Source of the DNA: Gammaproteobacteria bacterium
GTDB taxonomy: Bacteria; Pseudomonadota; Gammaproteobacteria; Natronospirales; REEB76
Length of the DNA stretch: 9,153 bases
NCBI GenBank assembly: GCA_028871235.1
Contig: JAGWNO010000082.1
Coordinates: 1 to 9,153 of the forward strand
Direction of reading: 5' to 3'
Shown here: one piece after another, positions 1 to 6,878 of the stretch
Position numbering within the stretch: the first letter of the stretch is position 1
How the letters are laid out: every line of letters starts with the position of its first letter
The notes under the pieces: model-generated
Told to the model about the DNA's origin: nothing
The model's input: the letters and a program-made list of their open reading frames with translations, nothing else
The model's database searches: none
Made by a program: the position numbers and the translations under genes

Positions 1-458
<458 letters not shown>

Positions 459-511
459 TGCTGTAATCCTCTAAAATTGCTTGGGAATCTTATAGTTGGT
501 GAGGCAAAATG

Positions 512-805
512 TTATTTGCCTTCGATCACCGCGATGATGTCTTTTTCCTCGACTGACACGTATTCCTCATCATGCATCTTGAAATCGGTGCCGGAATACT
601 TGCCGATCAGGACCTTGTCACCGATCTTTACGCTGACCGGAACCTTCTGGCCGTTATCCAGAATCCGGCCCGGTCCGATGGCGATAACCTCACCCTTCAT
701 GGGCTTTTCCTTGGCGGTATCCGGAATGACAATGCCGCCGGCGGATTTGGTTTCCGCCTCCAGGCGCTTGATAATCACGCGGTCGTGGAGTGGACGCAGC
801 TTCAT
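512..805 (-). CDS. groS: Co-chaperonin GroES (Hsp10)
   Basis: GroES forms the heptameric lid of the GroEL cavity. The 97-residue product matches the family's usual length. It begins MKLRPLHDRVIIKR, followed by the mobile loop that docks on GroEL (about residues 17-33, with the hydrophobic GGIVIP patch), and the conserved GEVIAIGPGR segment (about 38-47). The C-terminal half has the usual KIGDKVLIGKYSGTDFK and EYVSVEEKDIIAVIE core. A strong GAGGAG ribosome site at 815-820 precedes the ATG by 9 bases. It is the first gene of a groES-groEL operon on the minus strand, about 70 bases downstream of a perfect CIRCE operator, so HrcA heat-shock repression is very likely. Confidence 0.98.
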   Translation of the reverse strand: MKLRPLHDRVIIKRLEAETKSAGGIVIPDTAKEKPMKGEVIAIGPGRILDNGQKVPVSVKIGDKVLIGKYSGTDFKMHDEEYVSVEEKDIIAVIEGK

Positions 806-873
806 GGAAAGACTCTCCTCACGAAATCATTCTTGGGGTTGAAAGGTCTTAGACTCGACGACCGAAATGCCTG

Positions 874-900
874 TTAGCACTCAGCCGTACTGAGTGCTAA
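874..900. promoter_or_regulatory. CIRCE operator, binding site for the HrcA repressor
   Basis: TTAGCACTC at 874-882 and GAGTGCTAA at 892-900 form a perfect 9-bp inverted repeat with a 9-base spacer, matching the CIRCE consensus exactly. CIRCE is bound by HrcA, which is stabilised by GroEL and released on heat shock. The element touches the predicted -10 box of the groES promoter (900-905) and covers its predicted start point, so a bound repressor would block initiation. It also lies upstream of the divergent cutA gene. Confidence 0.97.
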
Positions 901-927
901 TAATAAGGGCGAATCCTGTAGAGTCAA
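900..927 (-). promoter_or_regulatory. groES-groEL promoter, sigma-70 type with possible sigma-32 overlap
   Basis: Read on the minus strand, TTGACT (922-927) and TATTAT (900-905) are separated by 16 bases, each hexamer matching 5 of 6 sigma-70 consensus positions. Transcription would start near 893-894, inside CIRCE, giving a leader of about 88 bases before groES. The same stretch also reads CTTGACT, then about 12 bases later CCCTTAT (903-909), loosely like a sigma-32 promoter. Dual heat-shock control is therefore possible, but the second reading is weak. Confidence 0.8.
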
Positions 928-962
928 GTGCTGAGGGCGAAATACAGCCCATAAGAGGATTT

Positions 963-1289
963 ATGGCTGAAAATCAGCTGGTTACTCTCTGCACCTGCCC
1001 TGACCGGGAGTCAGCGGAACGGATCGGCACGGTGCTGGTGGATGAACGGCTGGCCGCCTGTGTCAATTTGCTGCCAGGCCTGACTTCCATCTACCGGTGG
1101 CAGGGGGCGGTGTGCAGGCAGCCCGAATGCCTGCTCCTCATCAAGACCACCGCCGCCTGTTTCCAGGCGCTCAACGCCCGTGTCCGCAGCTTGCACCCCT
1201 ATACTGTCCCGGAGATCATCGCTCTGCCCATCCGCGACGGCGACCCGGACTACCTCCACTGGCTCAACGAGAACACCCAAGCCCCATGA
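963..1289 (+). CDS. cutA: Divalent-cation tolerance protein CutA
   Basis: CutA is a small trimeric, ferredoxin-like-fold protein linked genetically to copper and other divalent metal tolerance in E. coli; its exact biochemical role is unsettled. The 108-residue product has the family's usual length and conserved core: LVTLCTCPD near the start, DERLAACVNLLPGLTSIYRW (28-47), CLLLIKTT (56-63) and HPYTVPEIIALPI (78-90), ending YLHWLN. Cys10, His78 and Glu84 correspond to residues proposed as metal ligands in E. coli CutA. The chosen ATG has an AAGAGGA site three bases upstream; an earlier in-frame start at 894 would overlap CIRCE and has no family support. The stop overlaps the dsbD start (ATGA), implying coupling. 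The cutA-dsbD pairing is also known in E. coli. Confidence 0.95.
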   Translation: MAENQLVTLCTCPDRESAERIGTVLVDERLAACVNLLPGLTSIYRWQGAVCRQPECLLLIKTTAACFQALNARVRSLHPYTVPEIIALPIRDGDPDYLHWLNENTQAP

Positions 1290-3502
1290 AAAAAACCGCC
1301 CTATTTATCGGGCTGCTGGCCCTGCTGCCGGCACTCGCCCGCGCCGACCAACAACCGCTGCCCCCGGACCAGGTCTACCGCCTGCAGGTGCAGCCCCAGA
1401 AAGGCACGATCCTGGCCCACTGGGACATCCTGTCCGGCTACTACCTTTATAAGGGCAAATTCCAGTTCATCAGCCACACCCCCGGCATAACGCTGGGCGC
1501 GCCACGGCTGCCGGCGGGCGAGCAGCAGCACGACAAGTTCTTCGGCGACCAGGAAATCTACCGCAACGGCGTCACCGCCATGCTGCCCTACAGCGGTGCC
1601 GGCAAACTCGATCTGGAAGTGGTGTACCAGGGCTGCGCCGATATCGGTTTCTGTTATCCGCCGCAGAAGAAATATTTCGCGCTGACGCTGGCGGCAACCA
1701 CCGTGCGCCCGCCGGATCTGGCGGCGCTGGTCTCCGGCAAGGCTGGTGACCAGGACTTCCTGCCGCCGGACCAGGCGTTCCGGTTCAGCGCCTATGCGAA
1801 GGATGCCAACACCGTGGAAGTACGCTGGCAGATCGCCGACGGCTACTACCTGTACCGGCAGAAATTCCATTTCGTGAGCAGCGCTCCAGGTATCACCCTG
1901 GGCGCGCCGGGTTTCCCCCAGGGCGAGATCAAGAACGACCAGTATTTCGGCACCAGCGAGGTGTATCGCCACAGCGTGGATGCGCTCATCCCCGTCACCC
2001 GCAGCGGCGCCGCCAGCCAGTTCATCCTCAGTGCCACCTACCAGGGCTGCGCCGACAAGGGCCTGTGCTATCCGCCCATCACCAGGACGGCGAGCATTGA
2101 TTTCACCGCACCCGGCTCCGCGCCGCCGGTCGCCGCTGCGCCCCAAGCCAATACCCTGTCCGCCGGCACGCCGCCGGCGGAACAGAACCGGCTCGCACAA
2201 CTCATCCGCAGCGGCAATCTGGCGCTGGTATTCCTGGCGTTCGTGGGCCTGGGCCTGCTGCTCACCTTCACGCCCTGCGTACTGCCCATGATTCCCATCC
2301 TTGCGGGACTTATCGCCGGCAGCCGTGAAAAGCCCAGCACTATGCGCGCGTTCCTGCTGTCGCTCACCTATGTGCTCGCCATGGCGCTGACCTACACGCT
2401 GGCCGGTATCATCGTGGCGCTGGTCGGTGCCAACGTCCAAGCCTGGTTCCAGAACCCGTGGATCGTGGGTGTGTTCAGCGCCATCTTCGTGCTGCTGGCC
2501 CTGTCCATGTTCGGGCTGTTCAACCTGCAGATGCCCGCCACCTTACAGTCGCGGCTGACGAGCTGGAGCAATGCCCAGCGGGGCGGGATTTTCGTGGGCG
2601 TGGCGGTGATGGGCGTACTGTCGGCGCTCATCGTCGGTCCCTGCATCACGGCACCGCTGGTGGCCGCGTTGCTGGTCATCGGCCAGAGCGGTGACCCGGT
2701 GCGCGGCGGCCTGGCACTGTTCGCGCTCGGTCTCGGCATGGGCGTACCGCTGCTCATTGTCGGCACCTCAGCCGGCAGGCTGATCCCGAGAACCGGAGCG
2801 TGGATGAATGCGGTAAAATACGCGCTCGGCGTGATCCTGCTGGGTGTCGCCATCTGGTTCCTGGCGCGCATCCTGCCGGGGCCGGTGACGCTGTTGCTGT
2901 GGGCGGCGCTGGCCATCATCTGCGGCGTGTACCTCACCATGCTGGATAGCCGCGGGAGCGGCTGGCGAACGCTGTGGAAAAGCGTCGGCGTGCTGGTGGG
3001 GATCTACGGCATCATCATGCTGGTGGGCGCCGCCATGGGCGGCGACGATCCGCTGCGGCCGCTGGCCAGATTAAGCATGCCACCGCCGGCCGCATCCGCG
3101 CTGCCGGCCGCCAGCACCGGCCTGCAGTTTACCCGCATCAAGACGGTGGCGGATCTGCAGCGCGCGGTGGCACAGGCCAATAGCCAGCGGCGCACGGTGA
3201 TGCTGGATTTCTATGCCGACTGGTGCGTGTCATGTAAAGAGATGCAACACGACACCTTTACCGACGCGAGAGTGCAGGCCGCGCTCGCCAATACTGTGCT
3301 GCTGCAGGCGGATGTGACCGCCAACGACGCCGACGACCAGGCGCTGCTCAAGCACTTCGGCATCTACGGGCCGCCAAGTATCATGTTCTTCAATACCGCC
3401 GGCCAGGAACTCAGCGCCTACCGTGTGGTCGGCTATATGAATGCGCGCGAATTCACCACGCGCGTCCAGCAGGCCCTCGGCAACTCTTCCGGAGCCCCGT
3501 GA
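1286..3502 (+). CDS. dsbD: Thiol:disulfide interchange protein DsbD with two tandem N-terminal domains
   Basis: DsbD moves reducing power from cytoplasmic thioredoxin through the inner membrane to periplasmic thiol proteins. The product has 738 residues against about 565 in E. coli. Order: signal peptide (1-20, cut after ALARA); first periplasmic immunoglobulin-like domain (about 25-130; Cys117 and Cys123 in YQGCADIGFC); a second copy (about 159-268; Cys255 and Cys261 in YQGCADKGLC); an Ala/Pro linker; the multi-helix membrane domain (about 308-585) with Cys331 in FTPCVLP and Cys453 in VGPCITAP; and a C-terminal thioredoxin domain (about 612-735) with Cys647 and Cys650 in WCVSC and the cis-proline loop GPPS (695-698). 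The two membrane cysteines are 122 residues apart, as in E. coli. All expected redox residues are present. The ATG overlaps the cutA stop and has no clear ribosome site, so translation is probably coupled. The next gene starts on its stop codon. Confidence 0.97.
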   Translation: MKKTALFIGLLALLPALARADQQPLPPDQVYRLQVQPQKGTILAHWDILSGYYLYKGKFQFISHTPGITLGAPRLPAGEQQHDKFFGDQEIYRNGVTAMLPYSGAGKLDLEVVYQGCADIGFCYPPQKKYFALTLAATTVRPPDLAALVSGKAGDQDFLPPDQAFRFSAYAKDANTVEVRWQIADGYYLYRQKFHFVSSAPGITLGAPGFPQGEIKNDQYFGTSEVYRHSVDALIPVTRSGAASQFILSATYQGCADKGLCYPPITRTASIDFTAPGSAPPVAAAPQANTLSAGTPPAEQNRLAQLIRSGNLALVFLAFVGLGLLLTFTPCVLPMIPILAGLIAGSREKPSTMRAFLLSLTYVLAMALTYTLAGIIVALVGANVQAWFQNPWIVGVFSAIFVLLALSMFGLFNLQMPATLQSRLTSWSNAQRGGIFVGVAVMGVLSALIVGPCITAPLVAALLVIGQSGDPVRGGLALFALGLGMGVPLLIVGTSAGRLIPRTGAWMNAVKYALGVILLGVAIWFLARILPGPVTLLLWAALAIICGVYLTMLDSRGSGWRTLWKSVGVLVGIYGIIMLVGAAMGGDDPLRPLARLSMPPPAASALPAASTGLQFTRIKTVADLQRAVAQANSQRRTVMLDFYADWCVSCKEMQHDTFTDARVQAALANTVLLQADVTANDADDQALLKHFGIYGPPSIMFFNTAGQELSAYRVVGYMNAREFTTRVQQALGNSSGAP

Positions 3503-4128
3503 TGCAACGCATCCAGACCACCGGTCTCATCCTCGCCATCCTGATCGCCGCCGGCGCCGCCGGCTTCGGTACGTATCTATGGCTGCAACCGGACCACAGC
3601 ACGCCGGTTACGGCCGCCGCGCCGGCCGCAGCGCCCGCGCTCACCTCCCAACAGGCCCTGGATGTGGCTCTCGATGATCTGGACGGCAACAGCCATGCGC
3701 TCGCGGACTGGAAAGGCAAGGTGCTACTGGTGAATTTCTGGGCCACCTGGTGTCCACCCTGCCGCGAAGAGATTCCCTTGCTGGTGAAGATGCAGGCGAA
3801 ATACGCCGCCCAAGGTCTGCAGATCATCGGCATCGCTTCCGATGAACCCAATGACGAAGTAGTGCGCAAATTCCTCAAACAGATGGTGGTGAATTACCCC
3901 ATCCTCATGAGCGACGGGCAGTCAAGTGAAATCGTCGCGGCCCTCGGCGGTAATCTCATCGGCTTGCCATACAGCCTGCTGCTGGACCGGGATGGCAAGG
4001 TACTCAAGATCCACCCTGGTGAGCTGCAACCGGACGAGGCGGAAAGCTTTTTGGCTACCGGCTTGCAAGTCCCGGTGCCCCCCATTGCTGCCACTCCCGC
4101 TGCAGCCACGCAATCTAAGTCAAAATAG
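3502..4128 (+). CDS. Membrane-anchored TlpA/ResA-type thioredoxin-like protein
   Basis: The 208-residue product is a thioredoxin-fold protein held at the periplasmic face of the inner membrane. It has an N-terminal hydrophobic anchor (about 8-28), an Ala/Pro/Thr linker (about 32-48), then a TlpA-like domain with LLVNFWATWCPPCREE (75-90; redox Cys84 and Cys87), the IIGIASDE strand and the cis-proline in GLPYSLLLDRDG (154-165). Relatives (TlpA, ResA, CcmG) reduce apocytochrome c or other oxidised proteins; this sequence alone does not say which. The tail (about 189-208) is Pro/Ala-rich and probably disordered. ATG 3502 is preferred over the adjacent GTG 3499 because GGAG (3491-3494) lies 7 bases before the ATG but only 4 before the GTG. 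Its start overlaps the dsbD stop (TGATG), so it is likely co-translated with DsbD, which could supply its electrons. Confidence 0.92.
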   Translation: MQRIQTTGLILAILIAAGAAGFGTYLWLQPDHSTPVTAAAPAAAPALTSQQALDVALDDLDGNSHALADWKGKVLLVNFWATWCPPCREEIPLLVKMQAKYAAQGLQIIGIASDEPNDEVVRKFLKQMVVNYPILMSDGQSSEIVAALGGNLIGLPYSLLLDRDGKVLKIHPGELQPDEAESFLATGLQVPVPPIAATPAAATQSKSK

Positions 4129-4469
4129 CTGCCAATTGCATCGAACTGGCGGGGTTCCCCGTCCGCCGCATGGACAAATCCTATCCCCTGGGCCACAATT
4201 CCTTCCAGCCATATGCAGGTATGCCCTGTCCCGTACTTCAAATGAACACCAATTTCAGTAAACTCCATGGATAATGGAAGGAATTGGAAGCGTTCAGCCG
4301 CGCTTCCTTAATTTCCCTTCCTGTCAGAGGTAGATAAAAACATGCGCCCCGGAAGGTGGACCCGGGAAGAGCGATAACGGGGAAGGCTTTGCGGATCACC
4401 CCACCAGGTGCGCCTGCTTCGATAGGCTCCGGGTTGCAGGCCCAAATCCTTAGAACACAAAAGGCAGTC
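4129..4469. other. 341-base gap between the thioredoxin gene and aroQ
   Basis: I see no convincing gene here on either strand. The stretch contains a perfect 12-bp inverted repeat (4196-4207 with 4275-4286), a GC hairpin just after the thioredoxin stop (GGCGG 4148-4152 with CCGCC 4163-4167, no T-run), and a 6-bp stem GCCTGC/GCAGGC (4412-4417 with 4436-4441) just before aroQ. A -10-like GATAAT lies at 4270-4275 without a good -35. If aroQ-accB-accC has its own promoter, it should lie here, but I cannot place it firmly. I recognise no riboswitch motif. Confidence 0.5.
4196..4286. repeat. Perfect 12-bp inverted repeat with a 67-base loop
   Basis: CAATTCCTTCCA at 4196-4207 is the exact reverse complement of TGGAAGGAATTG at 4275-4286. 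The pairing stops at both ends: A4195 faces G4287 and G4208 faces A4274. The right arm begins at the last base of a -10-like GATAAT. It could be an RNA stem, an operator or the remnant of a small element; no neighbouring feature settles which. Confidence 0.7.
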
Positions 4470-4919
4470 GTGGCGCACATCCTGCTGGTCAACGGTCCGA
4501 ACCTGAACCTGCTGGGTGAGCGGGAGCCGTCGCTATACGGTACCGATACCCTGCCGGGACTGGAAAACCGCCTTAAACAGCAGGCCAGGAGCCTAGGCCA
4601 TGAATTTGACAGCTTCCAGAGCAACCATGAGGGCGCCCTCATCGACCGCATCCAGCGGGCCCGCCAGGACGGCACCGCCTTCCTGTTGCTCAATCCCGGT
4701 GGCTATACCCATACCAGCGTGGCACTGCGAGATGCGCTGGCCGCGGCGCGCATACCGTTCATCGAAGTCCATATCAGCAACATCCATGCACGCGAGCCGT
4801 TCCGGCGCCAGTCGTATTTCTCCGATCTGGCAGTCGGCACCATCACCGGCCTTGGCAGCCAGAGCTATGAATTTGCCCTGCTGGCGGCCGATCGTTATCT
4901 GAATTCCCACAAGACATGA
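4470..4919 (+). CDS. aroQ: 3-dehydroquinate dehydratase, type II
   Basis: AroQ dehydrates 3-dehydroquinate to 3-dehydroshikimate, step three of the shikimate pathway to aromatic amino acids, in the cytoplasm; type II enzymes are dodecamers. The 149-residue product has the family length and all signatures: LLVNGPNLNLLGEREPSLYG (5-24) with active-site Arg18 and catalytic Tyr23, FQSNHEGALID (49-59), NPGGYTH (75-81) with Asn75 and His81, and EVHISNIHAREPFR (99-112) with His101, Ser103 and Arg112. The GTG at 4470 is chosen because it puts the conserved AHILLVNGPN at the N-terminus, with AAAAGG (4459-4464) five bases upstream. An in-frame ATG at 4356 would add 38 residues unlike the family. It lies 24 bases before accB, a common gammaproteobacterial arrangement. 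Confidence 0.96.
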   Translation: MAHILLVNGPNLNLLGEREPSLYGTDTLPGLENRLKQQARSLGHEFDSFQSNHEGALIDRIQRARQDGTAFLLLNPGGYTHTSVALRDALAAARIPFIEVHISNIHAREPFRRQSYFSDLAVGTITGLGSQSYEFALLAADRYLNSHKT

Positions 4920-4943
4920 AGCGAAGCTTTTCCGGGGTGCACC

Positions 4944-5405
4944 ATGGACATACGCAAGGTCAAAAAGCTTATCGAACTGCTGGAGGAATCCGGCATAGCC
5001 GAAATCGAGATCACCGAGGGTGAGGAGTCGGTACGTATCAGCCGCTATAACGCCGGTACCCCGGTGACCATGGCGCATGTACCGGCACCGCTGCCGGCTC
5101 CCGCCGCGGCTGCCGCAGCCCCTGCCGCACCCGCCGGCGGTGCGGCGCCGGCGGGCCGGGAAATCCCGCCGGGTCACGTGGTCAAGTCGCCCATGGTGGG
5201 CACCTTCTACCGTTCGCCTTCACCCGACGCGAAGGCGTTCGTGGATGTGGGCTCCACGGTCAAGGAAGGTGACACCCTGTGCATCATCGAAGCCATGAAG
5301 ATGATGAACCAGATCGAGGCGGACAAGACCGGCACCATCAAGGCCATCCTGGCGGAGAACGGCGATCCCATCGAATTCGGCCAGCCGCTGTTCGTAATCG
5401 AGTAA
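4944..5405 (+). CDS. accB: Biotin carboxyl carrier protein of acetyl-CoA carboxylase
   Basis: AccB carries the biotin that shuttles CO2 between biotin carboxylase (AccC) and the carboxyltransferase in the first committed step of fatty-acid synthesis. The 153-residue product has an N-terminal helical region (MDIRKVKKLIELLEESGI), a flexible Ala/Pro linker (about 47-72), and the C-terminal biotinyl domain (about 77-153). Lys119 in EAMKMMNQI is the biotinylation site, and the SPSPDAKAFV segment (91-100) corresponds to the protruding thumb seen in the E. coli protein. A GGGG ribosome site (4934-4937) sits six bases before the ATG. The gene is tightly packed between aroQ and accC, so co-transcription is likely. 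Confidence 0.98.
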   Translation: MDIRKVKKLIELLEESGIAEIEITEGEESVRISRYNAGTPVTMAHVPAPLPAPAAAAAAPAAPAGGAAPAGREIPPGHVVKSPMVGTFYRSPSPDAKAFVDVGSTVKEGDTLCIIEAMKMMNQIEADKTGTIKAILAENGDPIEFGQPLFVIE

Positions 5406-5444
5406 GCCGCCGCCGTGCCTAAGACCTCATTACGGGCCTCCACC

Positions 5445-6785
5445 ATGCTCGACAAGATCGTCATCGCCAACCGCGGCGAGATCGCACTGCGCATCCTGCG
5501 CGCCTGCCGGGAACTGGGCATCAAGACGGTGGCCGTGCATTCCACCGCGGACAAGGATCTGAAGCACGTGCTGCTCGCCGATGAGGCGGTGTGCATCGGC
5601 CCGCCGCCGTCCTCGGACAGCTACCTGAACATGCCGGCCATCATCAGCGCCGCGGAAGTCACCGACGCGGTCGCCATCCATCCGGGTTACGGCTTCCTTG
5701 CCGAGAACGCCGACTTCGCCGAGCGTGTGGAGCAGAGCGGCTTCATCTTCATCGGTCCACGCCCCGAGACCATCCGCCTCATGGGCGACAAAGTGTCCGC
5801 CAAACACGCCATGCACAAGGCCGGTGTGCCCACGGTACCCGGCTCCCAGGGGGCGCTCAGCGACAACGCGAAAGAGACCATGCGCATAGCCAGGGACATC
5901 GGCTACCCGGTGATCATCAAGGCAGCGGGTGGTGGTGGCGGCCGGGGCATGCGTGTGGTGCATAGCGAAGCGGCGCTGTTGTCCGCCATCAACATGACCA
6001 AGAACGAGGCCAAGGCCGCGTTCGGCAATGACACGGTGTATATGGAGAAATTCCTGGAACGTCCGCGGCACGTGGAATTCCAGGTGCTGGCTGATGGTGA
6101 GGGCAACGCCGTTCATCTCGGCGAGCGCGATTGCTCCATGCAACGCCGCCACCAGAAAGTCATCGAAGAAGCGCCGGCTCCGGGGATAACCGAGAAGCAA
6201 CGCCGCACCATGGGCGAGCGCGTGGCCGAGGCCTGCCGGAACATCAGATACCGCGGCGCCGGCACCTTCGAGTTCCTCTATCAGGACGGTAAATTCTACT
6301 TCATCGAGATGAACACCCGCGTGCAGGTGGAGCATCCGGTAACTGAACTGATCACCGGTATCGACATCGTCAAATGGCAGCTACTGATCGCCGCCGGCAA
6401 ACCTTTCACGCTCAAACAGAAGGACATCCAGATCCACGGTCACGCCTTTGAGTGCCGCATCAACGCCGAGGATCCGCGCAAGTTCACACCATCCCCGGGC
6501 CTTATCACCCGCTGGCATGCGCCAGGGGGTCCGGGTATACGCGTGGATTCACATGCCTATACCGGCTACACGGTACCGCCCTATTACGATTCGCTCATCG
6601 GCAAGATCATCGCCTACGGCGACGACCGTGTCTCAGCACTGGCGCGCATGCGCACGGCACTCTCTGAAATCGTGGTGGAAGGCATCAAAAGCAACGTATC
6701 TCTGCACCAGGATATCTTCAGCGACTCCGCCTTTTACGCCGGCGGCACGAATATCCATTACCTCGAGAAAAAACTGGGGCTGTGA
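5445..6785 (+). CDS. accC: Biotin carboxylase subunit of acetyl-CoA carboxylase
   Basis: AccC carboxylates the biotin on AccB using ATP and bicarbonate. The 446-residue product matches the family (449 in E. coli) and begins MLDKIVIANRGEIALRILRA. It has the biotin carboxylase N-domain (about 1-110), the ATP-grasp domain with the glycine loop AAGGGGGRGM (160-169), and the C-terminal domain. Key residues fall at E. coli numbers: Lys116, Lys159, His209, Lys238, Glu276, Glu288, Asn290, Arg292, Glu296 and Arg338, including FIEMNTRVQVEHP (286-298). The ATG at 5445 fits family alignment; an in-frame GTG at 5415 would add ten residues, and neither has a good ribosome site. The 39-base gap after accB supports coupling to it. 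Confidence 0.98.
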   Translation: MLDKIVIANRGEIALRILRACRELGIKTVAVHSTADKDLKHVLLADEAVCIGPPPSSDSYLNMPAIISAAEVTDAVAIHPGYGFLAENADFAERVEQSGFIFIGPRPETIRLMGDKVSAKHAMHKAGVPTVPGSQGALSDNAKETMRIARDIGYPVIIKAAGGGGGRGMRVVHSEAALLSAINMTKNEAKAAFGNDTVYMEKFLERPRHVEFQVLADGEGNAVHLGERDCSMQRRHQKVIEEAPAPGITEKQRRTMGERVAEACRNIRYRGAGTFEFLYQDGKFYFIEMNTRVQVEHPVTELITGIDIVKWQLLIAAGKPFTLKQKDIQIHGHAFECRINAEDPRKFTPSPGLITRWHAPGGPGIRVDSHAYTGYTVPPYYDSLIGKIIAYGDDRVSALARMRTALSEIVVEGIKSNVSLHQDIFSDSAFYAGGTNIHYLEKKLGL

Positions 6786-6793
6786 AGAAGAGG

Positions 6794-6827
6794 TGAGGAG
6801 TCAAAAAGTGTGGTCTGACTTTACTCA
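6794..6827. repeat. Imperfect hairpin in the accC-prmA gap
   Basis: TGAG (6794-6797) pairs with CTCA (6824-6827) and AGTCA (6799-6803) with TGACT (6816-6820), giving a nine-pair imperfect stem with a 12-base loop and a small internal bulge. No T-run follows, so it is not a standard intrinsic terminator. The loop and right arm contain GTGTGGTCTGACT, which reminds me of short extragenic repeats in proteobacteria; I cannot confirm this from one copy. Confidence 0.45.
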
Positions 6828-6878
6828 TGGTCAACGGCTTCCCGAGTTTTCCTCATTTCCTGCCCCGTCCCTGCCCTG

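Noticed and set aside
1301..2440. Long open frame (379 codons) antisense to dsbD
   Set aside because: It is a shadow of a GC-rich gene; its translation shows no recognisable domain, and the plus-strand reading has every DsbD motif.
4148..4167. GC-rich hairpin just after the TlpA-like gene as an intrinsic terminator
   Set aside because: The stem is only five or six pairs and no T-run follows, so termination is not supported by sequence.
4242..4274. Ten-codon open frame as an attenuator leader peptide for aroQ
   Set aside because: It has no ribosome site and just one aromatic residue (Phe), so it lacks the codon clustering of a real aromatic attenuator.
4412..4450. tRNA-like or riboswitch remnant before aroQ
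   Set aside because: GGGTTGCAGGCCC loosely recalls a T-arm but lacks the TTCGA loop and the other arms, and no riboswitch core motif is present.
4356..4469. N-terminal extension of AroQ from the ATG at 4356
   Set aside because: The extra 38 residues do not fit the type II dehydroquinase family, whose members start just before the NGPNLN motif; GTG 4470 fits.
5430..6335. Long open frame (301 codons) antisense to accC
   Set aside because: AccC on the plus strand accounts for this region fully; the antisense product is low-complexity His/Gly/Ala-rich with no family match I recognise.
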